Shown in pieces: positions 52,450 through 62,100 of a stretch of 64,000 nt of DNA; positions within the stretch are counted from its first letter, which is position 1; each line of letters begins with the position of its first letter. The DNA is from Pelagibacterium lentulum (lineage in GTDB: Bacteria; Pseudomonadota; Alphaproteobacteria; Rhizobiales; Devosiaceae), in contig NZ_RZMW01000030.1 in assembly GCF_003992625.1 (NCBI RefSeq), positions 1 through 64,000 on the forward strand, read 5' to 3'. A program made the translations under genes and the position numbers. Under the pieces are notes generated by a model. It was not told the origin of the DNA. It saw only the letters and a list, made by a program, of their open reading frames with translations, and made no database searches.

Positions 52450-53327
52450 TTCCCCGCCTCCTTCTCAAGAGTGGAGCGCAGATAGAACCACGCGACAAGC
52501 GCCGTCAACAGATAGGAAAACAGCCCCAGGGCGTTGGCAACGGCGTAATCTCCGTAATAAGTCACACGATGCGCCATCATCGTCGTCATCATGTTTGGCG
52601 TGCCCGCAATGATCATCATGGGAACCGAAAGCACGGACATGATTGTGACAAGCGAGAGGATCAGCCCCACAAAAAGGGTCGGCCGCACCTGCGGAAGAAC
52701 GATCTCAAACAGGCAGCGCAGCCGGTTCGCGCCCAGATTGCGTGCGGACTCGATGGTTGCCCGGTCGAGCGAGGCCATCGCGCCCGCAAGCAGCAAGGTC
52801 ACAAAGGGCACCTGCTTCCATGCAAAGGTCATGACCAGCCCCCGCCAGTCGAGAAAGCTTTGTGCCGCCACAGGTTCAAGCAGCCCCGCTTCCATCAGCA
52901 TGGAGTTCATCAACCCGTTGCGCGCGAGAAAGGATCTGGCCGTCTGCCCTGCAACGATAAATGGAATGAACAAGGGCCAGCGGTAAAGCCAGCGCAACGC
53001 GGCAACCGCCCATGGGGTAGAACCGAGCGTCAAATAACCGGCAATCGCAATCGATATTGCAGCGATAACAGCCAGCGAGAGGACCGCGATTACTATAGTG
53101 AATACGACATCGCGACCATAAAATTCAACGGCACGGGATATGTTCTCAAGCGTCCATCCGCCATCGGCATCGATAAAGGCCGTCACCACCGAGCGTATCA
53201 GCGGCACCGCGAAAAGAAAAACGATTGCCGCCAGCGCAGGTGCAACAAGGGCAACAGAATACCATTTGGTATGGCTTGCGTTTTGCAGCGGCGATCGGGA
53301 AACGCGCGAGGCATTGGATAGGGACAT
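52446..53327 (-). CDS. ABC importer permease 1 (PotB/UgpA-like)
   Basis: This 293-residue permease has six transmembrane segments, a basic N-terminus and the EAA loop LDRATIESARNLGANRLRCLF near residue 195. It begins 78 bases after the binding-protein stop. The gene order ATPase, binding protein, permease, permease is that of spermidine/putrescine-like and some phosphoester importers. Confidence 0.92.
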   Translation of the reverse strand: MSLSNASRVSRSPLQNASHTKWYSVALVAPALAAIVFLFAVPLIRSVVTAFIDADGGWTLENISRAVEFYGRDVVFTIVIAVLSLAVIAAISIAIAGYLTLGSTPWAVAALRWLYRWPLFIPFIVAGQTARSFLARNGLMNSMLMEAGLLEPVAAQSFLDWRGLVMTFAWKQVPFVTLLLAGAMASLDRATIESARNLGANRLRCLFEIVLPQVRPTLFVGLILSLVTIMSVLSVPMMIIAGTPNMMTTMMAHRVTYYGDYAVANALGLFSYLLTALVAWFYLRSTLEKEAGK

Positions 53328-53405
53328 GGTGATCGGCCAAATAATCGACCCGCTGCCAGCCTGATGGCGTATGGCAACGGGCCTGAGTTTGCATCGGAAG
53401 GATCG

Positions 53406-54539
53406 TTAGTTGCTCACAGAGCGCTCATAGGCTTCGAGAATGGCCTGAAAATAGTCCGCCTGGGGCATGGATATGCCGCGCTCCGCCATGATCTCCGGTG
53501 AAACATCCGCATAGAGACGGTCCCACGCGTCCTGATCCATCTGATCTCGCACATGTTCGGCATCGATTCCAGGGAACCAGTTGAACTGGCCGACAATGCC
53601 TTCCGCCTGGATTTCCGGGCTGGTCGCAAATGCGATGAACTCGCGCGCAAGCTCGGGCTCTGCGGCACGCTCTGCAACCGTATAGTACATGGGTTGTCCC
53701 GGCATTCCCGGCTCAAGGATCAACAACTGCAGGTTGGGATTGAGGCGGCCATCGGCGACCCATGTGTAGAACATGTCCATCCAGACCGGGCCCATGGCAA
53801 TCTCGCCGCGGTTCATCGCATCGAGCGTTCCAGCATTGCCCGGCGTGATGGTAACATTCTGGTTGAAGGCGCGCAGGGCCTCAAGGGCGGGCGCCCATTC
53901 TTCCACGGCGCCATCGTCCCAGGGGCCATTGGCGATCTGATCGGCCATCCCCGAAAAGGCGGAAAGCCAGCCAAAGACGAAGCCAACCCCGGCCATGCCG
54001 CCGGTGATGCCATTATAGCCGAATTGGCCAGGATTCTCGGCTGCCCACTGCACGAGGTCTTCGTAGCTTTGCGGGGGCTCGGAAATCAGGTCCGGATTAT
54101 AGGCAATCGCAATCTGGCTGTGGAACATTGGCATCACATAACCCGACACATTTACGCCCAAAGCGTTTTCTGCCGTGGACCGGGTTACAAGATGGCCTGT
54201 TTCAATGTCATCGCGATAATTGGCAAGCATGCCCTGCTCGGTCATCTGGCCGGCCATGCGCTGGTGAATCACGGCAACATCGACGTCCCACGTGTCAGCG
54301 TCCGCCTGCGCGACAATCTTTTCGTAAATGGCCTGACTGCCGGCATCGCCCGGACCGGTTCCCAGTGCCCGCACCGAAACGCCCGGATGCAGTTCTTCAA
54401 AACGCGGCGCGAGAAAATCGTTGATGTAGTCGACCATGTTTGTGTCGCCAGCAGTAACGACATTGAGGGTCTGGGCGTGGGCAATCGAAGTGAACGCGGC
54501 AGCCGCAAGCAGGCTTACACTGATTAATTTGAGAGTCAT
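53406..54539 (-). CDS. ABC substrate-binding protein (PotD/UgpB-like superfamily)
   Basis: A 377-residue periplasmic protein. Its signal peptide ends near SIAHAQ, followed by TLNVVTAGDTNMVDYINDFL and IAIAYNPDLISEPPQSYEDL, the typical hinge of extracellular solute-binding family 1. The acidic composition (DADTWDVDVAV) and aromatic-rich ligand lobe (MPMFHSQ) are noted without a clear specificity. It is coupled by ATGA to the ATPase gene. Confidence 0.9.
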   Translation of the reverse strand: MTLKLISVSLLAAAAFTSIAHAQTLNVVTAGDTNMVDYINDFLAPRFEELHPGVSVRALGTGPGDAGSQAIYEKIVAQADADTWDVDVAVIHQRMAGQMTEQGMLANYRDDIETGHLVTRSTAENALGVNVSGYVMPMFHSQIAIAYNPDLISEPPQSYEDLVQWAAENPGQFGYNGITGGMAGVGFVFGWLSAFSGMADQIANGPWDDGAVEEWAPALEALRAFNQNVTITPGNAGTLDAMNRGEIAMGPVWMDMFYTWVADGRLNPNLQLLILEPGMPGQPMYYTVAERAAEPELAREFIAFATSPEIQAEGIVGQFNWFPGIDAEHVRDQMDQDAWDRLYADVSPEIMAERGISMPQADYFQAILEAYERSVSN

Positions 54540-55585
54540 GACAAAGTCCTTCCAGGAGTTCGATAGTCTGTTGGAATCAAGCAGTTTTTATCTGCCCCGA
54601 ATGGGATCAGGGCGTCCGCAGGCACACACAGGATCACTTGCGCGCCTGCAAGCTGTGGAGTCGAGGATCTGGCCGAGAACAGTTCGCCGTCGGATTTGAC
54701 GAGCACCTGATAGCTGTCGCCGGCATAAGCGCTGTCGATCACGACCGCTTTGCGGTTCAGATGGCCGGCCAGCGGATGCAGACAAATCGATGCCGACATG
54801 CTTCGGAAGCCGAAACAGGCAGCGTCACTTGCGACGCCCATTTCGCCACTATCGGTCGTGATAAAATTTTCGACGCCCATGAATCGCGCGGCATCGATGT
54901 CGACAGGAGCGGCATAAAGCGCTTCGGGAGCGGCAACCTGGGCAATCTTGCCGCTCCGCATGAGCACGATCGTGTCGGCCATCGAGAGGGCCTCCTCCTG
55001 ATCGTGTGTCACCATGATCGTCGTAATGCCCAATTGCCTCTGGAGCTGACGCAATTCACTGCGAAGGTTGCGCCGGATCGCTGCGTCGAGGTTGGACAAA
55101 GGTTCGTCCAGCAGCAGGATCGGGGGATCGATAACCAGGGCGCGGCCAAGAGCAATTCTTTGGCGTTGCCCGCCCGAAAGGCTTGCGACGGATCGAGCGC
55201 CAAATTCGGCGAGATCGAGCAAATCGAGAATGCGGGCAACCTTCCGGGCGCGCGAAGCGCGGTCGATGCCGCGCAGCTTGAGCGGATAGGCAAGATTTTC
55301 CGCGACGCTCATATGCGGCCACAGCGCATAGGATTGAAAAACCATCGCGGTTTGCCGCTTTTCAGGGGGCAAGGCCGCGATAGAGACCGCATCAATGGCC
55401 ATATCCCCGGACTCAAGCGGCGCAAAGCCTGCAATCGCACGCAGCAACGTCGTCTTGCCACAGCCCGATGGACCAAGCAGGCAGGTGAAGCTGCCCTGGG
55501 GCACCGAAAGCGAAATGCTGTCCAAGATGGTATTCTGCCCCATCCGGACTGTGACATTATCGAGAGTAAGAGACGTGCTTTGCAT
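54536..55585 (-). CDS. ABC importer ATP-binding protein (PotA/UgpC-like)
   Basis: A 349-residue ATPase that leads the operon. Walker A is GPSGCGKTT, the signature is LSGGQRQR, and Walker B is ILLLDEPLSNLDAAIR. The switch segment VTHDQEEALSMAD and a C-terminal TOBE-like region follow. An ATPase gene in first place, just behind LacI-type operators, is slightly unusual; most such operons start with the binding protein. Confidence 0.93.
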   Translation of the reverse strand: MQSTSLTLDNVTVRMGQNTILDSISLSVPQGSFTCLLGPSGCGKTTLLRAIAGFAPLESGDMAIDAVSIAALPPEKRQTAMVFQSYALWPHMSVAENLAYPLKLRGIDRASRARKVARILDLLDLAEFGARSVASLSGGQRQRIALGRALVIDPPILLLDEPLSNLDAAIRRNLRSELRQLQRQLGITTIMVTHDQEEALSMADTIVLMRSGKIAQVAAPEALYAAPVDIDAARFMGVENFITTDSGEMGVASDAACFGFRSMSASICLHPLAGHLNRKAVVIDSAYAGDSYQVLVKSDGELFSARSSTPQLAGAQVILCVPADALIPFGADKNCLIPTDYRTPGRTLS

Positions 55586-55601
55586 GGCGCCATCGTTTAA
55601 T

Positions 55602-55707
55602 TTGAATGCGCGTGCAAAGTAGCAAATGCATATAAAACTTTTATGTCATAGGGAAAAGATGATAAAATACACCCATGTCATCAAACTGAAATGAACGCGC
55701 TTGCATA
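55602..55707. promoter_or_regulatory. divergent promoter region with two LacI-type half-palindromes
   Basis: Two related 17-base sites lie at 55602-55618 (TTGAATGCGCGTGCAAA) and 55691-55707 (ATGAACGCGCTTGCATA). They share TGAA-n-GCGC-n-TGCA and their starts are 89 bases apart, one next to each divergent gene. The GCGC-centred, imperfectly symmetric form is typical of LacI-family operators. The AT-rich stretch between them (55620-55680) should contain both promoters. One site overlaps the regulator's own ribosome binding site area, which fits autorepression through DNA looping. Confidence 0.55.
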
Positions 55708-55715
55708 AAGGTAGC

Positions 55716-56699
55716 ATGAGAGTCACTGCTGATGATGTTGCACGGGCCGCAGGCGTGTCACGCGCCATGGTTTCGCGTGCATTTACCGATGGCGCATCGA
55801 TTTCTGTTGCCAAGCGCACCCATGTTCGCGCGGTAGCCGAAGAGCTGGGTTACCATCCCAATCTCATCGCGCGCGGACTGACGGGCAGTCGCACCGGACT
55901 TGTGGCTGTTGTCGTCGGCGCCGTTGCGCGCCCCTATGAGGCTTGGCTTCTCGAACATCTGGGGCAGGCCGTGCGCAAGACTGGAAGCTGGCCGCTTCTG
56001 ATCCAGGTTGGCCCTGACGACGAGGTGGATTCGGCACTGGAGAATGCACTGGCCTATCAGGTCGATGGCGCAATCGTTGCGGCAGGGTCCGTCAGCAAAA
56101 GACTTGCTGAAAGATGCAAATCGGTTGGAGTGCCAGTCGTTCTTGTTGGGCGGATTCTAAACGACGAAAGCGCGGATTCGGTTTGTTGCGACAATCGGCA
56201 GGGCATGGCCGAAATAGTTGATTTCCTTGTCGCGCGCGGTCGCCGCAAGATTGCCTGGATCGGCGGTACTGCGGATACATTTTCCAATCTCGAACGCTTT
56301 GCCGGCCTGAAGATTGGTCTCGCGGCCCAGGGTCTGGAGATCTTTGACATACGCCAGGGCGACTACTCGCTCGATAGCGGATTGGCGCAAGGGCTTGCTT
56401 TGCTGACATCGCCACAATTGCCCGATGCAATCGTCTGCGGCAACGACGCAATGGCGATGGGGGTCGTGGATGCGGCCCGGCGCCTGAAAATTGCAGTACC
56501 GGACCAGCTTTCGATTGTTGGGTTTGATGATATCCCGGCGGCCGCCTGGGACCCTTATCTACTGACGACCTCGCGTAACCCCGTACAGGAAACCGTCGAC
56601 GCCGCTCTCGAATTGCTTGTGAGCAGAATTGCGGATGACACCCAACCATTCAGGTCGGTGCGACTGGCGGCAAAGCTGGTCGTTCGCAGCAGCGCCTGA
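55716..56699 (+). CDS. LacI-family transcriptional regulator
   Basis: This 327-residue repressor has an N-terminal helix-turn-helix (VTADDVARAAGVSRAMVSRA), the hinge LGYHPNLIARGLTG, and a ligand-binding domain with IVGFDDIPAAAWDPYLLTTS, the standard LacI/GalR signature. The ATG at 55716 is preferred to a TTG at 55701 because the helix-turn-helix follows directly and AAAGG precedes it. It faces the importer-phosphodiesterase operon and probably represses it. Confidence 0.93.
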   Translation: MRVTADDVARAAGVSRAMVSRAFTDGASISVAKRTHVRAVAEELGYHPNLIARGLTGSRTGLVAVVVGAVARPYEAWLLEHLGQAVRKTGSWPLLIQVGPDDEVDSALENALAYQVDGAIVAAGSVSKRLAERCKSVGVPVVLVGRILNDESADSVCCDNRQGMAEIVDFLVARGRRKIAWIGGTADTFSNLERFAGLKIGLAAQGLEIFDIRQGDYSLDSGLAQGLALLTSPQLPDAIVCGNDAMAMGVVDAARRLKIAVPDQLSIVGFDDIPAAAWDPYLLTTSRNPVQETVDAALELLVSRIADDTQPFRSVRLAAKLVVRSSA

Positions 56700-57129
56700 G
56701 CTTACTCTCCCGGTTGAATGGTTTCCGCTTTCACCGATCAAGTCAGCGATCGCTAAGGCGCTACATCCACCACCGCTCGGGCAAGCCTGTAAACCTCCTC
56801 GCCGGCGGGAGAACGACGAAACTCCTCGCTGCTCCTTATAATGAGGCGGGCCTTGAGGTGCCCTGATGCTCGACAATATGCACAAAGAGGCGAAGGTCAT
56901 TTAGATCCAGCATGCAGTTCCTCCCCGGCCCGGTCCGATCGGATGCCGTTCCTAAATTGAACAATTGCATGACAGTTCCGTGACAGCTGAGACTGTCGGC
57001 GGAAGACGCGCCACTCTCCTCAACCGCCGCTTCGGGCTTTGAAAGACAGAGCCGATCCGGCGAGTTGTCACCGTCATCGTTCCGTTATGCTGATGGGATA
57101 GACAAAGCCGATTATATTCGGATCCCACA
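56700..57129. other. 430 bases without a recognisable gene
   Basis: No supported gene lies between the LacI regulator and the next ABC operon. Open frames on the minus strand here extend into the flanking genes' antisense and show no signatures. The segment should contain the promoter of the downstream operon; I could not identify clear elements. Confidence 0.4.
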
Positions 57130-58200
57130 ATGGTTTCAGTTAGCCTGTCTGGCGTCACAAAGCACTTTGGTGGCGCCCCCGTATTGGATGATGTCTCGCT
57201 TGACATCCGTGAAGGTGAGTTCGTTGCGCTGTTGGGCCCGTCCGGCTGCGGCAAGACTACGCTCCTGCGCCTTATCGCCGGCCTTGAACGCCCCAGCGGC
57301 GGCATCATCGCTATCGGCGGAAAGGCCATGGCGGGTCAGGGAACGTTCATCGAGCCCGAAGATCGCAATTTGGGCATGGTGTTTCAGGCCTATGCACTCT
57401 GGCCGCACATGAGCGTCAAGGACAATGTGGGCTTCGGGCTGTCCGTGCGCAAAGTATCCAGACCCGACCGCGCCCGCCGCATTCAGGCAGCCCTCGATAT
57501 CGTGGGACTGTCCGGTCATGCAGATAGACGCCCGCATGAATTGTCCGGCGGTCAACGCCAACGCGTCGCGCTGGCGCGCTGTCTTGCACTCGAGCCAGGC
57601 TTGATACTGCTCGACGAACCCCTCGCCAACCTCGACGCCAACTTGCGCGCCAGCATGCAGGAAGAGTTCCGGCGGGTGCACAAAAAAACCGGCACCACTT
57701 TTGTCTTCGTGACTCACGATCAGGCTGAAGCCATGGCGCTGGCCGATCGGATCGCCGTGATGGACAAGGGACGCATAGAGCAGATTGCAACCCCGCGCGA
57801 ACTTTACGAGCGACCACTGACTTCCATGGTCGCCGGATTTGTTGGACGCGGCGCGGTTCTGCCGGTGCATATCGTCGGTCACGCTGACAGCGGTCGTCTT
57901 CGGGTCGATATTGGCGGACGTGTGCTGGAAATGCCGGGCGTCAACGGCACGGCCCGAGGATGGCTCAGTGTCCGCCCCGAACATGTAGAAATCACCCAGA
58001 CCGCCGCAAACGAAGAACAACTGCCTGCAATTGTCGAGCATGTCACCTATCGTGGCGGCCTTTACGAAATTGGCCTGGCCCTGGGCGCGGACCGGAAGGT
58101 CAAGCTTGAAGCCCATGCGCATGAGCCGGTTTCACCCGATTGCCTGGTTGGCATCAAGCTCAAGAAGGGCTGGGTTTTACCTGCCCCGGATCTGCACTGA
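57130..58200 (+). CDS. ABC importer ATP-binding protein (Fbp/Ugp-like)
   Basis: A 356-residue ATPase with Walker A GPSGCGKTT, signature LSGGQRQR, Walker B LILLDEPLANLDANLR, and a C-terminal TOBE domain (GWLSVRPEHVEI). It is the first gene of an operon continuing to 62065. Its stop overlaps the MBL-fold hydrolase start (TGATG at 58198-58202). Confidence 0.93.
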   Translation: MVSVSLSGVTKHFGGAPVLDDVSLDIREGEFVALLGPSGCGKTTLLRLIAGLERPSGGIIAIGGKAMAGQGTFIEPEDRNLGMVFQAYALWPHMSVKDNVGFGLSVRKVSRPDRARRIQAALDIVGLSGHADRRPHELSGGQRQRVALARCLALEPGLILLDEPLANLDANLRASMQEEFRRVHKKTGTTFVFVTHDQAEAMALADRIAVMDKGRIEQIATPRELYERPLTSMVAGFVGRGAVLPVHIVGHADSGRLRVDIGGRVLEMPGVNGTARGWLSVRPEHVEITQTAANEEQLPAIVEHVTYRGGLYEIGLALGADRKVKLEAHAHEPVSPDCLVGIKLKKGWVLPAPDLH

Positions 58201-59324
58201 TGCGCATCACTGCTCTATCCGGTTTCGGCGTCAAGGGACCGGCCTGTTTCCTGATCGAGATTGAGGACCGCCGTTTCATTCTCGACTTGGGCGCAGGACC
58301 CGACTTGGGCCTAAAGCCCAACCTCGAGAACGTCGGTCGTGTGGATGCGGTTCTGCTCAGCCATGCGCATCCCGATCACGTCGGCGCGCTCGATCTTCTG
58401 GCTCAGCTTGGCCATCCGCCAGTCTATGCGACAGCATTGGTGCATCACTTCGCTCAAACGGACCGTTTCGGCACCGCCTTGCCACTGGACATTGGTGGCA
58501 CCACCGATATTGAGGGCGTCGAAGTCATGACCGGTCGCGCAGGCCACGCACCGGGCGGGATCTGGATGAGGATCGGCGGCGCAGATGGCGTGCTTTATAC
58601 TGGCGACTTCTGCAACGAAGGTCTGCTATTCAGGCCCGATCCCATGCCTCCGGCTGCCTTGGTTATCGCCGATGCATCTTATGGCACCTACGATGCACCC
58701 CTGTCTGACGCAGAAAACGAGTTGGCGGTTGTCGCCGAAAAGGGACCAGTGCTTTTTCCGGTTCCGGCTGGCGGACGAGGGCTTGAAATGGCTCTGGTGT
58801 TCGATGCCATGGGCCATCGTGTCGGTTTGTGCCCTGCCCATTTCGATGTCGCGCGCGCGATCCTTGAAACGTCAGAGGGCTTGCCAGACGAGGATGCGCG
58901 GTCTCTTGCCAACCTCATGGCCCGCGTGGAGCAACTGCAACATTATGAGGCTCCCGATGGCATCATGATCGCGGCCAAGCCCAATGCCAATGACGGCCTT
59001 GCTGGCCAGCTCCTCGAACGCTGGGCCGGCCGCAACGACTGGAATATTGTCTTTACCGGACATCTGGCGCGTAGCACCCCTGCCCGAACGCTGGTCGATT
59101 GCGGGCGCGCCAGATTTGTGCGCTGGAACGTCCACCCGCGCCTTCGCGACCTCATTGCCCTTGTCGAACACGTAAAACCTCACGCGATATTGCCGGCCTT
59201 TCTCTCGAGCGACGAACTGCCGCGCCTGGCCGAATACCTGCCTGTTCCGGCGATGGGGCCGATCCTTGGGGATGTCACAAAGTTGCAATCAAAAATTCAA
59301 ATGGCCGTCGTGAGCCTCGGCTAG
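58200..59324 (+). CDS. metallo-beta-lactamase-fold hydrolase in an importer operon
   Basis: This 374-residue protein has the MBL metal motif SHAHPDHVGALD (about residue 50), then RAGHAPGG, YTGDFCNEG and a late VFTGHLARSTPARTL. Its length and the last block recall the RNase J/CPSF-like beta-CASP branch, but the sequence is divergent. The start at 58200 is translationally coupled to the ATPase gene. Residence between the ATPase and binding-protein genes suggests that it hydrolyses the imported compound (a phosphodiester, lactone or phosphonate ester), not RNA. This is inference; no substrate can be read from the sequence. Confidence 0.85.
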   Translation: MRITALSGFGVKGPACFLIEIEDRRFILDLGAGPDLGLKPNLENVGRVDAVLLSHAHPDHVGALDLLAQLGHPPVYATALVHHFAQTDRFGTALPLDIGGTTDIEGVEVMTGRAGHAPGGIWMRIGGADGVLYTGDFCNEGLLFRPDPMPPAALVIADASYGTYDAPLSDAENELAVVAEKGPVLFPVPAGGRGLEMALVFDAMGHRVGLCPAHFDVARAILETSEGLPDEDARSLANLMARVEQLQHYEAPDGIMIAAKPNANDGLAGQLLERWAGRNDWNIVFTGHLARSTPARTLVDCGRARFVRWNVHPRLRDLIALVEHVKPHAILPAFLSSDELPRLAEYLPVPAMGPILGDVTKLQSKIQMAVVSLG

Positions 59325-59364
59325 ATGCCGTGCTGGTTTTCGACAGATCTTGAAAGAAATTAAA

Positions 59365-60351
59365 ATGACCAAGCTCCCCTTGCGCCTTGCGGCCGTGCTG
59401 CTTGCATCCGCCTCCTACCCAGCAATCGCCCAGGAAGCGGCGACCATAACCGTTTACACCTCCCAGCCGACCGACCAGATGACTGCCGTCATCGAGGCGT
59501 TCAATGCCGATCATCCTGAAATCACTGTCGAGGTATTCCGTTCCGGCACGACCGAAGTCATGAGCCGCCTGCAAGCGGAAATCGCCGCTGGTCAGCCTCA
59601 GGCGGACGTTCTGTTGATCGCCGACTCCGTGGCCATGACCCAGGTCAAGAACATGGGCGAGCTTTACGTCTATGAAGATGCGCCGATCGAAAATCTGCCC
59701 GCCAGCGTCGTTGATCCGGATATGACGTTTTTCGGCACCAAGCTGATAACAACCGGCATTATCTACAATACCGATCTGGTTGAAACGCCCCCAACCTCCT
59801 GGGCTGAGTTGACCGATCCCGAAATTGCCTCGGGTCTGATTATGCCGAGCCCGCTCTATTCTGGCGCTGCCGTCATTCACCTCGGCACCATGGTCCAGCA
59901 GCCCGAGTTCGGCTGGGACTATTATGACACCCTGGCCGACAATGGCGCCATCGCCGGTCAAGGCAACGGAACAGTGATCGAAGCGGTTGCGCGCGGGGAA
60001 AAACCTTACGGCGTGATCATCGAATACATGGCTCTCAACGCAAAGGCCAATGGCTCGCCGGTTGACTTCGTCTTTCCAGAGGAAGGTGTGACCTCGATCA
60101 CCCAGCCTGTCGCCATTCTTGCGCGCTCGAACAATATAGACGCTGCAAAGGTCTTTGTGGATTGGCAATTGTCCCAAACAGCTCAGCAACAATCTGTCGA
60201 GCAGGGTTATTTCCCGATCTTTGCAGGTGTTGAGCCGCCGGCAGGCTACCCTGCTGTTTCCGACCTGACCATCCTTGAAGCAGATCCTGCTGTCATGCTG
60301 GAACAGGACGAAGCCAACAAGATGGCTTTTGCCGATCTCTTCGGTGGCTGA
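59365..60351 (+). CDS. Fbp/Afu-type periplasmic substrate-binding protein
   Basis: A 328-residue binding protein with a signal peptide ending near AIAQEA, followed by TITVYTSQPTDQMTAVIEAF and EVMSRLQAEIAAGQPQADVL. These are COG1840/AfuA family patterns. The ATG at 59365 is chosen for the normal signal peptide; a TTG at 59350 would add five residues. Its stop overlaps the permease start by eight bases. Confidence 0.91.
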   Translation: MTKLPLRLAAVLLASASYPAIAQEAATITVYTSQPTDQMTAVIEAFNADHPEITVEVFRSGTTEVMSRLQAEIAAGQPQADVLLIADSVAMTQVKNMGELYVYEDAPIENLPASVVDPDMTFFGTKLITTGIIYNTDLVETPPTSWAELTDPEIASGLIMPSPLYSGAAVIHLGTMVQQPEFGWDYYDTLADNGAIAGQGNGTVIEAVARGEKPYGVIIEYMALNAKANGSPVDFVFPEEGVTSITQPVAILARSNNIDAAKVFVDWQLSQTAQQQSVEQGYFPIFAGVEPPAGYPAVSDLTILEADPAVMLEQDEANKMAFADLFGG

Positions 60352-62065
60352 CAGCGTTCCAGTCCGGCGTCGGACTAACTTTGTGTCCGGTGAGCATATC
60401 CTGCTTGCCGGACTCGCTGTCTATATCGGTGTACTGGTTGTCTGGCCGCTTGGCCGTCTGCTAACCGAGGCACTGCGCCCCGGCGAGGCAGGACAGGTAC
60501 TCGGCGTGCTGTTCGATGCCCTCGAAAATCGCGCGCTTTCGCGCGCCCTGAACAATACGATTATTACCGCGCTCGGCGCGACGGCGATCTCGGTTTTCGT
60601 CGGCACTGTTGCAGCACTCGTTTTGCGGCTGACCGACATTCCCGGACGTGCCCCGCTCATGTTCCTCATGCTCATGCCCATGTTGATCCCACCGCAGATT
60701 TCTGCGCTGGCATGGATTGAACTGAGCGGCCCGTCTAGCCCCTTGCTCAACCTCCTGGCGATTGCGCCTCCTCCCGGCACCACCAATCCGCTTTACTCGA
60801 TGGGCGGCATTATCTGGGTCATGGGGCTCGAGCACGCGCCTCTCGTCCTGCTTTCGGTTGCCGCTGGCATTGCCACGGTGCCGCGCGATCTGACAGAAGC
60901 AGGGCGCATTGTGGGCGCGCGGCCTAGGCGCATTCTCCTCAAGATCGTTCTGCCCTCGCTCTATCCGTCCATTCTCGCGGGCGCCGCTCTTGCATTCGTT
61001 TCGGCCATCGGCAATTTCGGGGTCCCTGCCCTTCTTGGCATCCCCGGTCGCGTGACAGTCCTTACGACCTTGATCTACCAGCGGCTTAACGGTTTCGGTC
61101 CCTCGGTTCTGGGACAGGTCGCTGCGGTTGCGCTGGTGCTGGTGGGCCTTGCTGCAATTGGGCTTGCCATTCGCACCTATGCGAGCCGGTTTGCAGGCGC
61201 ACCGCTCGATCGCACTGGCTCCAGGCTCGAACCGTTTTCGCTCGGACGCTGGCGCCTTGCAGCCGGGTCAGCGTTCTGGCTCTTCACCCTTGTCATTGCC
61301 GTCTTGCCGCTGCTCGCCCTGCTCGCCAGCGCTCTTGTGCCCGCTTTGGGGGTACGTCTATCGCCTGAGACTGCTTCATTTGCCAACTTCAGCAATGTCT
61401 TGCGAAACGATGCCATCGGCCGGGCCTTTTCCAACTCATTCCTTCTGGCCCTTTTGACCGCATCGATCTGCGCCATGCTTTCGATTCCCATCGCTTACAT
61501 GGCCTGCATACGCCGCAATCGGATCGCCCGCTTGCTCGACGGACTGGCCGACCTGCCTTATGCGGTCCCCGGCACAGTCGTAGCCCTCGGCATGATCGTT
61601 GTATTCCTGCCGCCCATTCCTGTTCTGGGCATTTCGATCTACGGCACATTCGCGATACTGCTCGCCGCATACCTCTCGCGCTTTTTACTGCTGGCACTGC
61701 GACCGGTCGGAGCCAGCCTCGCTTCTATCGATCCCGCCCTTGATGAAGCTGGACGGGTTGTCGGCGCAAGAACCTGGTCGCGGCTCGCCTTCATTGTTTT
61801 CCCCATGGCGTTACCTTCGGCTCTGGCCGGCGGCCTGCTGATTTTCATGACCGCAATCAACGAACTGACGCTTTCGGCACTTTTGTGGTCCACAGGCACC
61901 GAAACCCTCGGCGTCATGGTGTTTTTCCTTCAATATGAAGGCAACTCCCCCTCCGCCGCCGCCCTTGCAACCTTGGTCGTCGCCTTCAGTCTGGGGCTTG
62001 CGCTTGTTGCCGACCTGATCGGACGCCGTTTTGCACCGGGCGTGGTGCCATGGCAGGTGGGCTAG
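60344..62065 (+). CDS. ABC importer permease, fused double domain
   Basis: A 573-residue protein with two permease domains. The EAA loops are VPRDLTEAGRIVGARPRRIL and IDPALDEAGRVVGARTWSRL. The GTG at 60344 (VADSVPVRRRTNF) is taken as the start because the longer open frame lies inside the binding-protein gene. It ends the operon and converges with the ABC exporter gene at 62101. Confidence 0.92.
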   Translation: MADSVPVRRRTNFVSGEHILLAGLAVYIGVLVVWPLGRLLTEALRPGEAGQVLGVLFDALENRALSRALNNTIITALGATAISVFVGTVAALVLRLTDIPGRAPLMFLMLMPMLIPPQISALAWIELSGPSSPLLNLLAIAPPPGTTNPLYSMGGIIWVMGLEHAPLVLLSVAAGIATVPRDLTEAGRIVGARPRRILLKIVLPSLYPSILAGAALAFVSAIGNFGVPALLGIPGRVTVLTTLIYQRLNGFGPSVLGQVAAVALVLVGLAAIGLAIRTYASRFAGAPLDRTGSRLEPFSLGRWRLAAGSAFWLFTLVIAVLPLLALLASALVPALGVRLSPETASFANFSNVLRNDAIGRAFSNSFLLALLTASICAMLSIPIAYMACIRRNRIARLLDGLADLPYAVPGTVVALGMIVVFLPPIPVLGISIYGTFAILLAAYLSRFLLLALRPVGASLASIDPALDEAGRVVGARTWSRLAFIVFPMALPSALAGGLLIFMTAINELTLSALLWSTGTETLGVMVFFLQYEGNSPSAAALATLVVAFSLGLALVADLIGRRFAPGVVPWQVG

Positions 62066-62100
62066 CTGTCAGCTCTCACTAGGTTGTCTTGGCAGCCATA

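Noticed and set aside
53553-54527. Plus-strand 324-residue frame
   Set aside because: Complete antisense of the binding-protein gene.
57136-58122. Minus-strand 328-residue frame
   Set aside because: Complete antisense of the ABC ATPase gene.
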